The position numbers and the translations under genes are program-made. The notes under the pieces were generated by a model that saw nothing but the letters and a program-made list of their open reading frames with translations, was not told where the DNA came from and searched no databases. A stretch of 64,000 nucleotides of DNA from Rhizobium bangladeshense (GTDB lineage: Bacteria > Pseudomonadota > Alphaproteobacteria > Rhizobiales > Rhizobiaceae), in the NCBI RefSeq assembly GCF_017357245.1, contig NZ_CP071615.1, positions 186,001-250,000 on the forward strand, in the 5' to 3' direction. Of the stretch, positions 37,776-46,397 are shown in pieces. Within the stretch, counting starts at the first letter, position 1. Each line of letters starts with the position of its first letter.

Positions 37776-38699
37776 TTGGAGACCTGCATTACCGTCTGGC
37801 ATTGGCCGCACCAGGAGCGTTGGTACGACGAAGGCATTCGCAACTCGCTCACCCTCATCAAGGAAGCTGGCTTCACACACGTCAACTGGAATCCCGACTC
37901 CGGCAGTTCGTACTGGCTGGCCGACGCCGAGATTGAGTTTACAAGCAGGATCGTGGCCGATGCTGGGCTGAAAGTGCACTCCGTTCATGGCAGCAACGGC
38001 CGCAATCCTATCACCGAGATCGGCCACAAAAACCCTGGGCCTTTCGCGATGGAGACGCGCAAGGACTTCCTGTCGCCGCATGAATGGCAGCGCCGCAGCG
38101 GAGTCGAACTGTTGCGTAACCGTGTCGACCTGGCGGCCGCGTTCCAGTCCCCAAATATTGTTTTGCACATCGATATCAACGACAACGTCTTCGGCAGCGA
38201 AGCCGCCGAACGAGCGTTCTTCGACCCCCTTTACCAGTCTCTCGACGAGATTAGGTCCTACTGCGTCGAAAAAGGCGTCCAGATTGCCGCGGAAACTCTC
38301 CTTTGCGCCAACGCCCAGAATTTCCTCAACCTCTATGATCGATTGTTCGCTCGATACGGCAAGGAGTTCATCGGCGTCTGCTTCGATAGTGGCCACTGGG
38401 AACTGATCGAGCCAGGCAAGCTCAGCGTGCTTGAGCGTTTCGCGGATCGCCTCATCGCTACTCACATTCACGACAATTTCGGAGCAATTGATAACCATCT
38501 CTTGCCATTCGACGGACGATTAGATTGGCACACGATCGCCTCGGCGATCGCTGCAACTCCTTATCAGACTCCGCTCAACTTCGAGACACCAATGGATCGA
38601 TATGGGATTCCAGAATCCGCCTTCTATCGCCGCGCTCATAGTGTTGCTGTTAGGCTCGAGGAGATGGTCGCCGAGGCGCGCGCGAGGCAAAGCGCATGA
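37776..38699 (+). CDS. Sugar-phosphate isomerase/epimerase family (TIM barrel)
   Basis: This 307-residue xylose-isomerase-like TIM barrel (AP-endonuclease family 2 fold) has metal-ligand candidates in the segments KVHSVHGSNG, IAAETLLCANAQNF, VCFDSGHWEL and ATHIHDNFGAIDNHLLPFDG. The start is a TTG at 37776 with GGAG 9 nt upstream. As the last intact gene of the importer operon it probably isomerises the imported sugar, polyol or its phosphate. Confidence 0.85.
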   Translation: METCITVWHWPHQERWYDEGIRNSLTLIKEAGFTHVNWNPDSGSSYWLADAEIEFTSRIVADAGLKVHSVHGSNGRNPITEIGHKNPGPFAMETRKDFLSPHEWQRRSGVELLRNRVDLAAAFQSPNIVLHIDINDNVFGSEAAERAFFDPLYQSLDEIRSYCVEKGVQIAAETLLCANAQNFLNLYDRLFARYGKEFIGVCFDSGHWELIEPGKLSVLERFADRLIATHIHDNFGAIDNHLLPFDGRLDWHTIASAIAATPYQTPLNFETPMDRYGIPESAFYRRAHSVAVRLEEMVAEARARQSA

Positions 38700-39014
38700 T
38701 GGCGAATACGCCTACCCTCGACGTTTCTCGGTAGCAGCGTTGACGCCTGAACAGTTCCGGGCCCGGATGGATGGACAGTCTAGACCAAAGAATCTGTCGC
38801 TTCGTCGGTGTCGTCGATCAATAGGCAGAGATCCTCGCCGCGACTGCTGGCTAGCGACGTTTCAGGCCCTTGCCTCGAGAGCCGTCTGCTGCGGCGGGAG
38901 TTTCTTCAACATGTCCCACTGAATCATAAACCCCCAGCCAAGGCCAGGGGTTTTGTCAGCACTCGGACTGCGGGGAATTTCCCGCCGCTTCGATGTTATC
39001 TTGGATAAGCCGGC
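38700..39014. other. Operon end with a cut-off next ORF
   Basis: An ATG at 38699, overlapping the isomerase stop, opens MANTPTLDVSR and stops after about a dozen codons, as if the next operon gene had been truncated. The remainder shows only interrupted frames until the icd terminator at 38928-38954. Confidence 0.45.
38928..38954. terminator. Terminator after icd
   Basis: AAACCCC and GGGGTTT form a 7-bp stem, extended by GCC/GGC inside the loop. It lies 61 nt past the icd stop on the - strand and could also end the + strand importer operon. Confidence 0.6.
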
Positions 39015-40226
39015 TTACGCCATGGCCTTCTGCAGGTTCTGGTCGATCTTGTCGAGGAAGGCAGTGGTCGAGAGCCACGGCTGGTCGTGGCCGATCAGCC
39101 GCGCCAGGTCCTTGGTCATGAAGCCGGATTCGACGGTGTCGACGCAGACCTTTTCCAGAGTGGTGGCGAATTTGGCGAGCTCGGCATTGTCGTCGAGCTT
39201 GGCGCGGTGGGCGAGGCCACGGGTCCAGGCGAAGATAGAGGCGATCGAGTTCGTCGAGGTTTCCTGGCCCTTCTGATGCTGACGGTAGTGGCGGGTGACC
39301 GTGCCGTGGGCGGCTTCGGCTTCGACCGTCTTGCCGTCGGGCGTGAGCAAAACCGAGGTCATCAGGCCGAGCGAGCCGAAGCCCTGGGCAACGGTATCGG
39401 ACTGGACGTCGCCGTCATAGTTCTTGCAGGCCCAGACGTAGCCGCCAGACCACTTGAGCGCCGAGGCGACCATGTCGTCGATCAGACGGTGTTCGTAGGT
39501 GATGTTTGCTTCCTTGAACTGATCCTTGAATTCGGTCTCGTAGACTTCCTCGAAGATGTCCTTGAAGCGGCCGTCATAGGCCTTGAGGATGGTGTTTTTG
39601 GTCGACAGGTAGACCGGCCACTTGCGCATCAGGCCATACATCATCGAGGCGCGGGCAAATTCGCGGATCGATTCATCGAGGTTGTACATCGCCATGGCAA
39701 CGCCGGCGCCCGGTGCGTTGAAGACTTCCTTCTCGATGACGGTGCCGTCTTCGCCGACGAACTTGATCGTCAGCTTGCCCTTGCCGGGGAACTTGAAATC
39801 GGTGGCGCGGTATTGGTCGCCGAAGGCGTGGCGGCCGACGACGATCGGCTTGGTCCAGCCGGGAACGAGGCGCGGCACGTTCTTGCAGATGATCGGCTCG
39901 CGGAAGATGACGCCGCCGAGGATGTTGCGGATCGTGCCGTTCGGGCTCTTCCACATTTCCTTGAGGTTGAATTCCTTGACGCGGGCTTCATCCGGCGTGA
40001 TCGTCGCGCACTTGATGCCGACGCCGTACTTCTTGATGGCGTTGGCGGCGTCGACAGTGACCTGGTCGTTGGTGGCGTCGCGGTTTTCGACCGAGAGGTC
40101 GAAATAGTCGATGTCGAGGTCAAGATACGGATGGATCAGCTTATCCTTGATGAGCTGCCAGATGATGCGCGTCATTTCATCGCCGTCGAGATCGGCGACG
40201 GGATTGGCGACCTTGATCTTGTTCAT
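39015..40226 (-). CDS. icd: NADP-dependent isocitrate dehydrogenase
   Basis: This 403-residue enzyme is of the homodimeric, eukaryote-like NADP-IDH class typical of rhizobia and converts isocitrate to 2-oxoglutarate in the TCA cycle. Clear segments are [63 protein letters not shown] and [12 protein letters not shown] (NADP-binding region). It is full length and uninterrupted. Its codon use is strongly GC-ending and chromosome-like, unlike the genes just left of it. This is normally a core chromosomal gene, so its place among plasmid-type genes is notable. Confidence 0.96.
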   Translation of the reverse strand: MNKIKVANPVADLDGDEMTRIIWQLIKDKLIHPYLDLDIDYFDLSVENRDATNDQVTVDAANAIKKYGVGIKCATITPDEARVKEFNLKEMWKSPNGTIRNILGGVIFREPIICKNVPRLVPGWTKPIVVGRHAFGDQYRATDFKFPGKGKLTIKFVGEDGTVIEKEVFNAPGAGVAMAMYNLDESIREFARASMMYGLMRKWPVYLSTKNTILKAYDGRFKDIFEEVYETEFKDQFKEANITYEHRLIDDMVASALKWSGGYVWACKNYDGDVQSDTVAQGFGSLGLMTSVLLTPDGKTVEAEAAHGTVTRHYRQHQKGQETSTNSIASIFAWTRGLAHRAKLDDNAELAKFATTLEKVCVDTVESGFMTKDLARLIGHDQPWLSTTAFLDKIDQNLQKAMA

Positions 40227-40512
40227 GTATCTGCCTCGTTCGAGCTTGAATGGGGACGGGGTCCCGGGTGGGTGATGTGATGAGGAGCGCTATAGCCTGA
40301 AGCGCTCGGGCCGGCCGGACTCGCATGGCTGCGTTCGCCTGCACTTCGAAAATGCCGCCCAGTTCTTCTCGCTGGCGCCAGGGGCTGGCCTCGCTAAGAC
40401 CCGCATCGTGATCACGCGCTGATCTCGGCTCAGCGCCAGACTCTGAATTCGGCATCTGATCCGTTTTGCGCGCCGATCCCGGATCAGCGCCCCCATGTTG
40501 GCAGATCCCGTT

Positions 40513-41235
40513 CTATGCGCTGATCATTCGCTCCAGCTCATCCATGTCGGGCACCATGATATGTCGGAAGTTCTCGATGCGAATGACGCCGCTCTTGCGC
40601 AGCCTGGTCATCTGGCGACTGACGGTTTCGATCGTCATCCCGAGAAAATCGGCGATCTCGGCGCGGGACAGCGGCAGTTCGAAATCGGTGCTCGTGGCGG
40701 TCTGCGGTTCGGCGTGTGTGGCGATCAGGTAAAGCAGGCTTGCGACTTTCTCGCCTGCGGTGCGCCGGCCGAGCGTGAGCATCCATTCGCGCGCGGCGTC
40801 CAGCTCCTTTAGCGCCTGATCGTGAAGGCTGCGCTGCAGTTCCGGCGCTTCCGATATCATGCGGTCGAGCAGGTTGCGGGGGAAAACGCAGATTTCGGCA
40901 TCGGTCGCAGCCTCGGTTGACAGCGTGCTTTCGCGCACGAATGGCCTGCCGACGAAATCGGGGGCGAATTGCAGGCCGACGATCTGCTGGCGTCCGTCCG
41001 GCATCACTTTGCAGAGCTTCACCACCCCGCGCATGATGTTCGAATAGGAAGAGCTTTCCGAGCCTTGAGCGATGATCTCGCAGCCCGCGCCGACCGTGCG
41101 GCGGAGCGAGTGGCGGCCGAGCTCCCGGAGTTGGCTGTTGGACAAGGCGCCGCAGACGACGCCGTGCCGCGCCTGGCAGGAACGGCAGGCGACGAGAGTG
41201 CCGGCGTCCGAAACGTCACTGCGTACGACGTCCAT
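40513..41235 (-). CDS. fnrN: FNR-type oxygen-responsive regulator
   Basis: This 240-residue Crp/Fnr regulator has the N-terminal Cys cluster C17, C20 and C28 (ACRSCQARHGVVCGA) plus C116 (DAEICVFPR), matching the four iron-sulfur ligands of FNR. It should therefore sense oxygen itself, like FnrN of rhizobia and unlike FixK. The HTH (residues 190-218) carries ETVSR, the FNR/FixK recognition type. The ATG at 41235 (AGGGATCAGG upstream) is used rather than the longer open frame. Two anaeroboxes upstream indicate autoregulation. In rhizobia, FnrN activates microaerobic genes such as fixNOQP. Confidence 0.93.
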   Translation of the reverse strand: MDVVRSDVSDAGTLVACRSCQARHGVVCGALSNSQLRELGRHSLRRTVGAGCEIIAQGSESSSYSNIMRGVVKLCKVMPDGRQQIVGLQFAPDFVGRPFVRESTLSTEAATDAEICVFPRNLLDRMISEAPELQRSLHDQALKELDAAREWMLTLGRRTAGEKVASLLYLIATHAEPQTATSTDFELPLSRAEIADFLGMTIETVSRQMTRLRKSGVIRIENFRHIMVPDMDELERMISA

Positions 41236-41346
41236 GTCCTGATCCCTTCGAAATCCGCGTGTGGCGGGCGTGGCTGCGCATGCCGGCATGCCCGAGATGA
41301 TTACGCCGCGATTGCGGGTTCGGCTATCCCGTTTTTCCGGCACGGC

Positions 41347-41360
41347 TTGATGATTATCAA
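41347..41360. promoter_or_regulatory. Anaerobox (FNR/FixK site), fnrN-proximal
   Basis: TTGATGATTATCAA matches the TTGAT-N4-ATCAA consensus exactly. It lies 112 nt upstream of the fnrN start. Confidence 0.92.
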
Positions 41361-41378
41361 TTTCGCCGGGACCGCGCT

Positions 41379-41392
41379 TTGATCCAGATCAA
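41379..41392. promoter_or_regulatory. Anaerobox (FNR/FixK site), fnrN-distal
   Basis: TTGATCCAGATCAA is a second perfect match, centred 32 bp (about three helix turns) from the first. Paired anaeroboxes in front of fnrN are known in Rhizobium and allow activation at one site and repression at the other. Confidence 0.92.
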
Positions 41393-41594
41393 AGTTTCCC
41401 TGCCATGGCTGTTGTTTGATGCGACTGCCTCGACACGATGCCGTCCGAAGAATCCTTCAAACTTGAACAACGGAGCAAAGACCTTCGAATCCTAGCGACG
41501 AAGCCGTCGACTTCTTTGCGCACGAGCATTTCCCAAAATTGCGTGAGGGTTACTCGCGACTGCGTCGCCCCATGCCCTCGCGGCCGGTTTCCAA

Positions 41595-41633
41595 TTGACA
41601 ACGAAGTATGTTTGTGCGACGTACGTACTAACA
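41595..41633 (+). promoter_or_regulatory. Promoter with imperfect palindrome before the kinase gene
   Basis: TTGACA at 41595-41600 is a good -35 element. The following AGTATGTTTGTGCGACGTAC region (41607-41631) is an imperfect palindrome with AGTA.GT arms, suitable for a GntR/UTRA dimer. The rest of 41236-41699 holds the anaeroboxes and no gene. Confidence 0.45.
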
Positions 41634-41699
41634 CGGGTAGCTGGCGCGGGCCGAACGCGATCGACGTTGTGTCAGATGACCTCCTGAAGGAACGGGCGG

Positions 41700-42581
41700 A
41701 TGACCGCATACCTAATCGGAATCGACGGCGGTGGCACGAGCTGCCGAGCGGCAGTCGCCGGTTCGAACGGGAATATCCTTGCGCGGGCTCAAGCCGGGCC
41801 AGCCAACATCCTTTCCGATCCGGATGCGGCGCTCGACAACATTGCCAGTGCGACCCGCGCAGCGTTTTACGCAGCTGGCATCAATGCGCGTAGCATCGCC
41901 TCGGCGCGTGCAGTTCTGGGGGTAGCGGGCAATAATGTCGGCGAGGCCGTTCACTACGTGAAAAACAGGCTACCTTTCGCCGAGGCGGACATAGAGTCAG
42001 ACGGACTGATCGCGCTACAAGGTGCGCTTGGCGATAAAGACGGAGCCGTCGCCATTTTAGGAACAGGCACGATCTACATCTCCCGCCACTGTGATACGGT
42101 GACCTACACCGGCGGATGGGGCTTTACTGTCGGCGACCTCGGCAGCGGCGCTCGTATTGGACATGCGCTTTTGCAAGAATCGCTGCTCGCATACGACGGC
42201 ATCCATGTCATGTCCGCCATGACCGCCTCCGTCCTTGCGGAATTCAAGAATGACCCACGTAATATCGTCGAGTTTGCGCGGCAGGCAAAGCCCTGCGCCT
42301 TTGGTCGCTATGCGCCGCGCGTATTCGAGCACATCAAACAAGGCGATGCCGTCGCCGCGCGCCTGTTGAAAGAAGCCGCTGTTTCAGTTGACGAAGCACT
42401 TGATCGTCTAGTCGCTCGGGGAACGCAGAGGATTTGCCTGTTAGGGGGATTGGGGCCGCTCTATTCGTCCTGGATCGCTGCACGGCATCAAAGTCTATTG
42501 GTAACGCCCGAAGGCGATGCACTGAGCGGGGCCGTGGCCCTGGCTGTTTCGCGCTTCGGGCACCTGAAAGCGATCGAATGA
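41700..42581 (+). CDS. BadF/BadG/BcrA-type ATPase, probable N-acetylglucosamine kinase
   Basis: This 293-residue ASKHA-fold kinase has the phosphate-1 motif IGIDGGGTSCR (residues 6-16), phosphate-2 AVAILGTGT, and the adenosine region LLGGLGPLYSSW. Relatives phosphorylate GlcNAc or related amino sugars. The remains of SIS and NagA-like genes downstream support amino-sugar catabolism. Its stop overlaps the GntR start (ATGA). Confidence 0.82.
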   Translation: MTAYLIGIDGGGTSCRAAVAGSNGNILARAQAGPANILSDPDAALDNIASATRAAFYAAGINARSIASARAVLGVAGNNVGEAVHYVKNRLPFAEADIESDGLIALQGALGDKDGAVAILGTGTIYISRHCDTVTYTGGWGFTVGDLGSGARIGHALLQESLLAYDGIHVMSAMTASVLAEFKNDPRNIVEFARQAKPCAFGRYAPRVFEHIKQGDAVAARLLKEAAVSVDEALDRLVARGTQRICLLGGLGPLYSSWIAARHQSLLVTPEGDALSGAVALAVSRFGHLKAIE

Positions 42582-43342
42582 GTGACGGGCTTGCTGCCAT
42601 GCTTCCGGGGTGGGGCAAAGACATCAAGGGCGCCGGTCCGCTCTATCAAAGGCTTCGCCTGGCGCTTGTAGAGTCGATCCTGTCAGGTAAACTCAAAAAG
42701 GGCGACGTTCTTTATCCCGAACGAGACCTCGCTGAACATGTCCGCGTTAGCCGTGTAACGGTCCGCAAAGCAATCGACCATCTCGTCCAAGACGGATTTC
42801 TGGTTCGCCGGCGCGGCTCAGGAACCTTCGTAGCCGGCTCGGCGGTCCGCGCAGATCAGCCTCCATTACGTGCAAACTTTTTGACGGGTGATACTTCCTG
42901 GCTTGAATCGGACACGAAAGTCGAGTGGATCGAGCGCAGCACGTCTTATCCCGCACCAGAGGAGATGATGACACTCGGCCTGTCAAGCGACAGTCGTGTC
43001 GTGCGCATCACCCGCTTGCGGAGCTCGGCGGGCCAGCCGCTTGCGATTGAACGCATATGCATTTCCTCGGAATTCCTGCCCGACACTCGGACCGTTACCT
43101 CTTCCATCTGCAACACACTCGCGGACGCCAGCTTTAGACCCGTTCGCGCGATCCAGCGCACTTTTGCACTTAACATCGAAGATCCGGACGCCACCACGCT
43201 TGGCGTCGCGATCGGAACGGCTGGTCTTTTAACAAAGCGCGTTGCCTATCTTGCTTCGGGCCGCGCGATCGAGTTCAGCCGCTCACTTTTTCGAGGCGAT
43301 GCCGAAGGTTTCGTCAGCGAGCTCACCTTTCTCGAAAACTAG
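42578..43342 (+). CDS. GntR/UTRA-family regulator
   Basis: This 254-residue regulator has an N-terminal GntR HTH (residues 20-88, PLYQRLRLALVESILSGKLK, YPERDLAEHVRVSRVTVRKA) and a C-terminal UTRA effector domain (IERICISSEFLPD, FALNIEDPDATTLGVAIGTA, RAIEFSRSLFRGDAEGFVSE). UTRA regulators of this kind, such as NagR, bind GlcN6P or GlcNAc6P. Start overlap with the kinase gene indicates one operon. It probably represses this GlcNAc cluster. Confidence 0.88.
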   Translation: MSDGLAAMLPGWGKDIKGAGPLYQRLRLALVESILSGKLKKGDVLYPERDLAEHVRVSRVTVRKAIDHLVQDGFLVRRRGSGTFVAGSAVRADQPPLRANFLTGDTSWLESDTKVEWIERSTSYPAPEEMMTLGLSSDSRVVRITRLRSSAGQPLAIERICISSEFLPDTRTVTSSICNTLADASFRPVRAIQRTFALNIEDPDATTLGVAIGTAGLLTKRVAYLASGRAIEFSRSLFRGDAEGFVSELTFLEN

Positions 43343-43357
43343 CCTCTCTTTTTACAA

Positions 43358-43371
43358 GATAGGATCCTATC
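43358..43371 (+). promoter_or_regulatory. 14-bp perfect palindrome over the SIS ribosome site
   Basis: GATAGGATCCTATC is its own reverse complement and ends at the ATG of the SIS remnant. It contains the AGGA ribosome site, so it could hide the site in RNA or act as a DNA operator. Confidence 0.5.
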
Positions 43372-43689
43372 ATGCAGGCCACCATGCAAACGAACATGCG
43401 CCGAGAGGTCGACCAAATTTCGAAAGCGGCGGCCAAATTGCTCGAGCGCTTAGCAAAAGACTTCGCTGCCGCCGGTGCGGCTTTGCGCTCCGAGAACACC
43501 GCATTCGTCGTCACGGTCGCGCGCAGCTTGTCCGACCATCCCGCCATCGCACTGAGATGTCCCATCGAGCTGAGGGCGAAATTACCCGTCTCTTCGATTC
43601 GGCCGCCCCGCGCCTCAATCGACGGTGTCGGGCTCAACTTTGGTCGCGGCGCTGCCTTGCCGAGGCGGCCACGCGCGCGATCGCGCTGA
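43372..43689 (+). pseudogene. N-terminal remnant of a SIS-domain sugar isomerase
   Basis: The frame starts like the SIS proteins of rhizobial GlcNAc operons (GlmS-like amino-sugar isomerase/deaminase domain): MRREVDQISKAAAKLLERLA then FVVTVARSLSDHPAIALRCP, matching the VARGSSDHAA-type sugar-phosphate loop, then LPVSSIRPPRASIDGVGL. Key Gly/Ser positions of the loop are altered, and the frame ends after 105 codons where the family needs about 340. Most of the gene is deleted. Confidence 0.7.
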
Positions 43690-43808
43690 CGAAAAAGCTT
43701 CCGCTCGTGGAACCCGCAAAGCACGAAGGTCGGCTTGTGCCTGAAGACGGCGCAGATCTCGTGGTGTTGACCCCCGAGTTTAAGTTGAAGTCGAGCTGGA
43801 TAGGTGGA
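43653..43808 (+). pseudogene. C-terminal remnant resembling NagA deacetylase
   Basis: In a different frame, overlapping the SIS remnant, the DNA reads LPLVEPAKHEGRLVPEDGAD, then LVVLTPEFKLKSSWIGG. This resembles the end of N-acetylglucosamine-6-phosphate deacetylases (GRL-P-ADLVVLD---V--TWVGG). No start or catalytic part remains. It probably marks the far side of a deletion that removed most of SIS and nagA. Confidence 0.5.
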
Positions 43809-43933
43809 CCAAAGGTTTCGAGGCAAGCACCCATGGTTATTTCGGATCAAGTTTGCACAGATTCTCCAATGGTAAGGTCGACGTTTTCCGCTCGGAAACC
43901 CGCTGGGCTTTAGCTGAGTGGGACCAGTGCGTC

Positions 43934-44134
43934 ATGAAGATACCAATGCTCTCGCCGTCTGAACGAACCTGTCTCCATTGGATATCGAGAGGCTGGACTT
44001 TGGCTGATATCGCGTTGATCGAGGGAAAGGGTACCGCTGAAATTCAGGCGTGCGTGGAGCGTGCGGTTATTTCGCTCAACGCCGAATCATTGGAACAGGC
44101 GCTTGAGAAAGCGAAGCTCATGCGATCAGACTGA
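43934..44134 (+). CDS. Small LuxR-type HTH protein
   Basis: This 66-residue protein consists of little more than a LuxR/GerE-like HTH: LSPSERTCLHWISRGWTLAD, then IALIEGKGTAEIQACVERAV. The ATG at 43934 is used, as the longer frame from 43853 adds residues that do not belong. No receiver or autoinducer domain is present. Similar stand-alone HTH proteins occur in rhizobia and their role is unclear. Confidence 0.6.
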   Translation: MKIPMLSPSERTCLHWISRGWTLADIALIEGKGTAEIQACVERAVISLNAESLEQALEKAKLMRSD

Positions 44135-44790
44135 TCGCGTCATGGGCGCCGGATGCTTTCACCTTGCCTTTCATCTGCTCGTAAATGCACCGTTTGGGCG
44201 ACATCCTGGCCCTAAGCAAGATCGCGCCACTGGTTTTTAAAAAGACGGATAGGATGGCTCCTGCGGTCGGTGCGGAACCGAGGTGGCCATGAAAGCAAGC
44301 CAATTCGCGTGTTTGAATGGACCCCGGCTCTGTTCCGGATTCCACGTCAACCCGGTGAAAGATCCGCTAGGAATCTGCTGCCGCTCCACGTCGCGCTTGC
44401 TCGCGCACGTCCCGCGCATGAGGAGTCATTCAGCGGGAATTGGCCGGCCTGGAGCCCCCTCTAAAGTCGCTCGATCTTTCCTTCGTACGGTCCCTCCAGC
44501 TCTCCCGCGACCTGATCACGGTCTTCGAAGCCGACAGCGAGTGCGGCGTTCTACCCTCTGACGAGATCGACGCCGACGACGATCTGGCGATCGTTTACGA
44601 ATTTTTTCCCTGGCCGGCGCATTGAGCCGGCCTTTGGCTTGCCGCTTGCGCGCTGCAGGCGCAAGGGAGGCTTCGCCGCGGTCAAGCATTGCATGATCCG
44701 ACACTTGTCAGCCGCGCCCTTGCAGCCTTTGCTCTTCGCGGCGGGCCGAAGGGTGCCCGCGAAGCGACGGGCAAGGAAAGGCAATGGAGG
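44135..44790. other. Junction region before the plasmid module
   Basis: No firm gene is seen. A + frame at 44440-44625 (TTG start, 61 codons, SLDLSFVRSLQLSRDLITVF and acidic ending) is protein-like but unassigned. From about 44630 the DNA turns GC-rich with short dyads, the style of leader that recurs through the following module. Confidence 0.35.
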
Positions 44791-44809
44791 CCGATCGCCG
44801 GGCGATCGG
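44791..44809 (+). promoter_or_regulatory. Hairpin next to the Toprim gene ribosome site
   Basis: CCGATCGCC and GGCGATCGG are perfect inverted arms around one G (8 pairs with a 3-nt loop). The right arm runs into the GGGAG ribosome site of the gene starting at 44817, so folding could limit translation. Confidence 0.6.
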
Positions 44810-44816
44810 GAGCAAA

Positions 44817-45845
44817 ATGGAAAGAAGAGAGATAGAGGCGCTGCGTGAGCAGGTGAGCTGCGCGGCCGTTCTTGAACAGGCGAGGTTCGCCATTGACATC
44901 AAGGAAAGCACCCGGCGGGCAGTCAAGTTTCGCCGTGGTGGTGAGATCATCATCGTCACGCATGAGGGGCGCGGATGGTTCAATCCGCTAAGCGATGCGA
45001 AAGGCGATGTCTTCGGGCTTGTCGAGCATCTCGATCATGTCGGTTTTCTCGAAGGCGCCGAAAAGGTCGCGGATCTCGTTGGTTTCGAGATCACGGAACC
45101 GGAGTGGCAGCCTGCGAGGCGTGGTGAAGGATTCAACCTCTCTTTCCCTAATCGTTGGCAGGCGCGCCGCAGCCCATGGCCCGGATCATCGACATGGCGC
45201 TACCTTAATAGTGTGCGCTGGCTGCCGGCGCCTTTGCTCCATGCGGCGATCAACGCCGACCTGCTTCGGGAAGGCCCCTATGGCAGCATGTGGGCAGCTC
45301 ATACGGACAATGCTGGCGTGGTGACCGGCTGGGAGGCACGGGGCCCACAATACCGGGGGTTCGCCTCTGGCGGAACGAAGGTTCTCTTCCGTATCGGGTT
45401 GGATACTGCGTTGCGCCTGGCCGTCACCGAAGCCGCGATCGACGCCATGAGCCTTGCGGCGATCGAGGGGTTGCGCGACGGCACGCTTTATCTCAGCACC
45501 GGCGGTGGATGGTCGTCGGCCACGCAAGCCGCGCTGCGGGAATTGGCCTCCCGACCTGACGCCCGGCTGCTCGCGGCGACGGACGCCAATTCTCAGGGGG
45601 ATCTGTTTGCGGAGCGGTTGCGGGCGCTCGCCGAGGATACCGGGTGCGACTGGACGCGGCTGCGCCCTCCCAAGGAGGATTGGAACGAGACCCTGAAAGT
45701 CAGGGAAAAGCAAAAACGGGAAAGAAAGGAAAGTGGCGTGCCGCATTCGCACCGCCCGCGTCAAGGGAGGCTTCGCCCGGCGGAGCCGGCCCTTGACCCG
45801 GCCGGTCGCGATGCCGGCGGCTCGGAAGGTGTCATGAAGGACTGA
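44817..45845 (+). CDS. DUF3991/Toprim domain protein
   Basis: This 342-residue plasmid-type protein has an N-terminal DUF3991-like region (VLEQARFAIDIKESTRRAVK, GDVFGLVEHLDHVGFLEGAE) and a C-terminal Toprim domain (LAVTEAAIDAMSLAAIEG with the catalytic Glu, LLAATDANSQGDLFAERL with the acidic cluster). Toprim domains cut or join DNA or make primers. On plasmids such proteins are thought to help replication or establishment. The start at 44817 has GGGAG upstream. The C-terminal 40 residues are low-complexity and Arg/Pro-rich. Confidence 0.85.
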   Translation: MERREIEALREQVSCAAVLEQARFAIDIKESTRRAVKFRRGGEIIIVTHEGRGWFNPLSDAKGDVFGLVEHLDHVGFLEGAEKVADLVGFEITEPEWQPARRGEGFNLSFPNRWQARRSPWPGSSTWRYLNSVRWLPAPLLHAAINADLLREGPYGSMWAAHTDNAGVVTGWEARGPQYRGFASGGTKVLFRIGLDTALRLAVTEAAIDAMSLAAIEGLRDGTLYLSTGGGWSSATQAALRELASRPDARLLAATDANSQGDLFAERLRALAEDTGCDWTRLRPPKEDWNETLKVREKQKRERKESGVPHSHRPRQGRLRPAEPALDPAGRDAGGSEGVMKD

Positions 45846-45910
45846 AGGGAATGGCGAGGCCGAGAGGACGGCGCCGCACGTCGGTCCGAAAACGCGCGAA
45901 GGAGCCGCAG

Positions 45911-46387
45911 ATGATCCCCTCTCCCGCAATCGCCAAGGTTTTTCAGGGTGTCGCAAGCCGCCAGCAGATCTTCCGCATGTTCGATCGCCACGCCCAGCGC
46001 CCGAACCGTTGGGTCGGTGATGCCGCGCCACTTTACTCGGGCGAATGGTTCGGGATCGGCGAGACCGAACATGATTATATGTTCGAGATCCTGCCTCCGT
46101 TGTGGATCCGAGGGTCCATGTTCGCGATGCGCGAATTCATGTCCTGCTCGGTGACATCAGTGTTCTTCGCGCTCAGGATCGACGAGGTCATCCGCTATTT
46201 CCATGGCTATTGCGATCTTTCCGAAAGGGCATTCGTCGAAACGATGCGCGTCGCCATCATCGAGCGAGAAAGCCGTCCGGTCCGGACGATGACGCGCCAA
46301 GAGCGGCTCGACGAGCTCACCGAGAAGGAGGTCACTGCGAAGCTGCCGGTGCATCTTCGCCACCTTCCCTCCCCGATCGCCGCGTGA
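45911..46387 (+). CDS. DUF1419 family protein
   Basis: This 158-residue protein has the typical DUF1419 segments: KVFQGVASRQQIFRMFDRHA, YSGEWFGIGETEHDYMFEIL, PPLWIRGSMFAMREF and FALRIDEVIRYFHGYCDL. The family occurs almost only on plasmids and integrative elements of Rhizobiales, and its function is unknown. GAAGGAG precedes the ATG at 45911. It lies between the Toprim gene and the DUF3085 gene, with short gaps. Confidence 0.82.
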   Translation: MIPSPAIAKVFQGVASRQQIFRMFDRHAQRPNRWVGDAAPLYSGEWFGIGETEHDYMFEILPPLWIRGSMFAMREFMSCSVTSVFFALRIDEVIRYFHGYCDLSERAFVETMRVAIIERESRPVRTMTRQERLDELTEKEVTAKLPVHLRHLPSPIAA

Positions 46388-46397
46388 GGAAGAAGCC

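Noticed and set aside
39087..40280. 397-codon open frame antisense to icd
   Set aside because: It is a shadow of a GC-rich, strongly biased gene. The translation is repetitive in Asp/Val/Gly and matches no family, while icd itself is full length and conserved.
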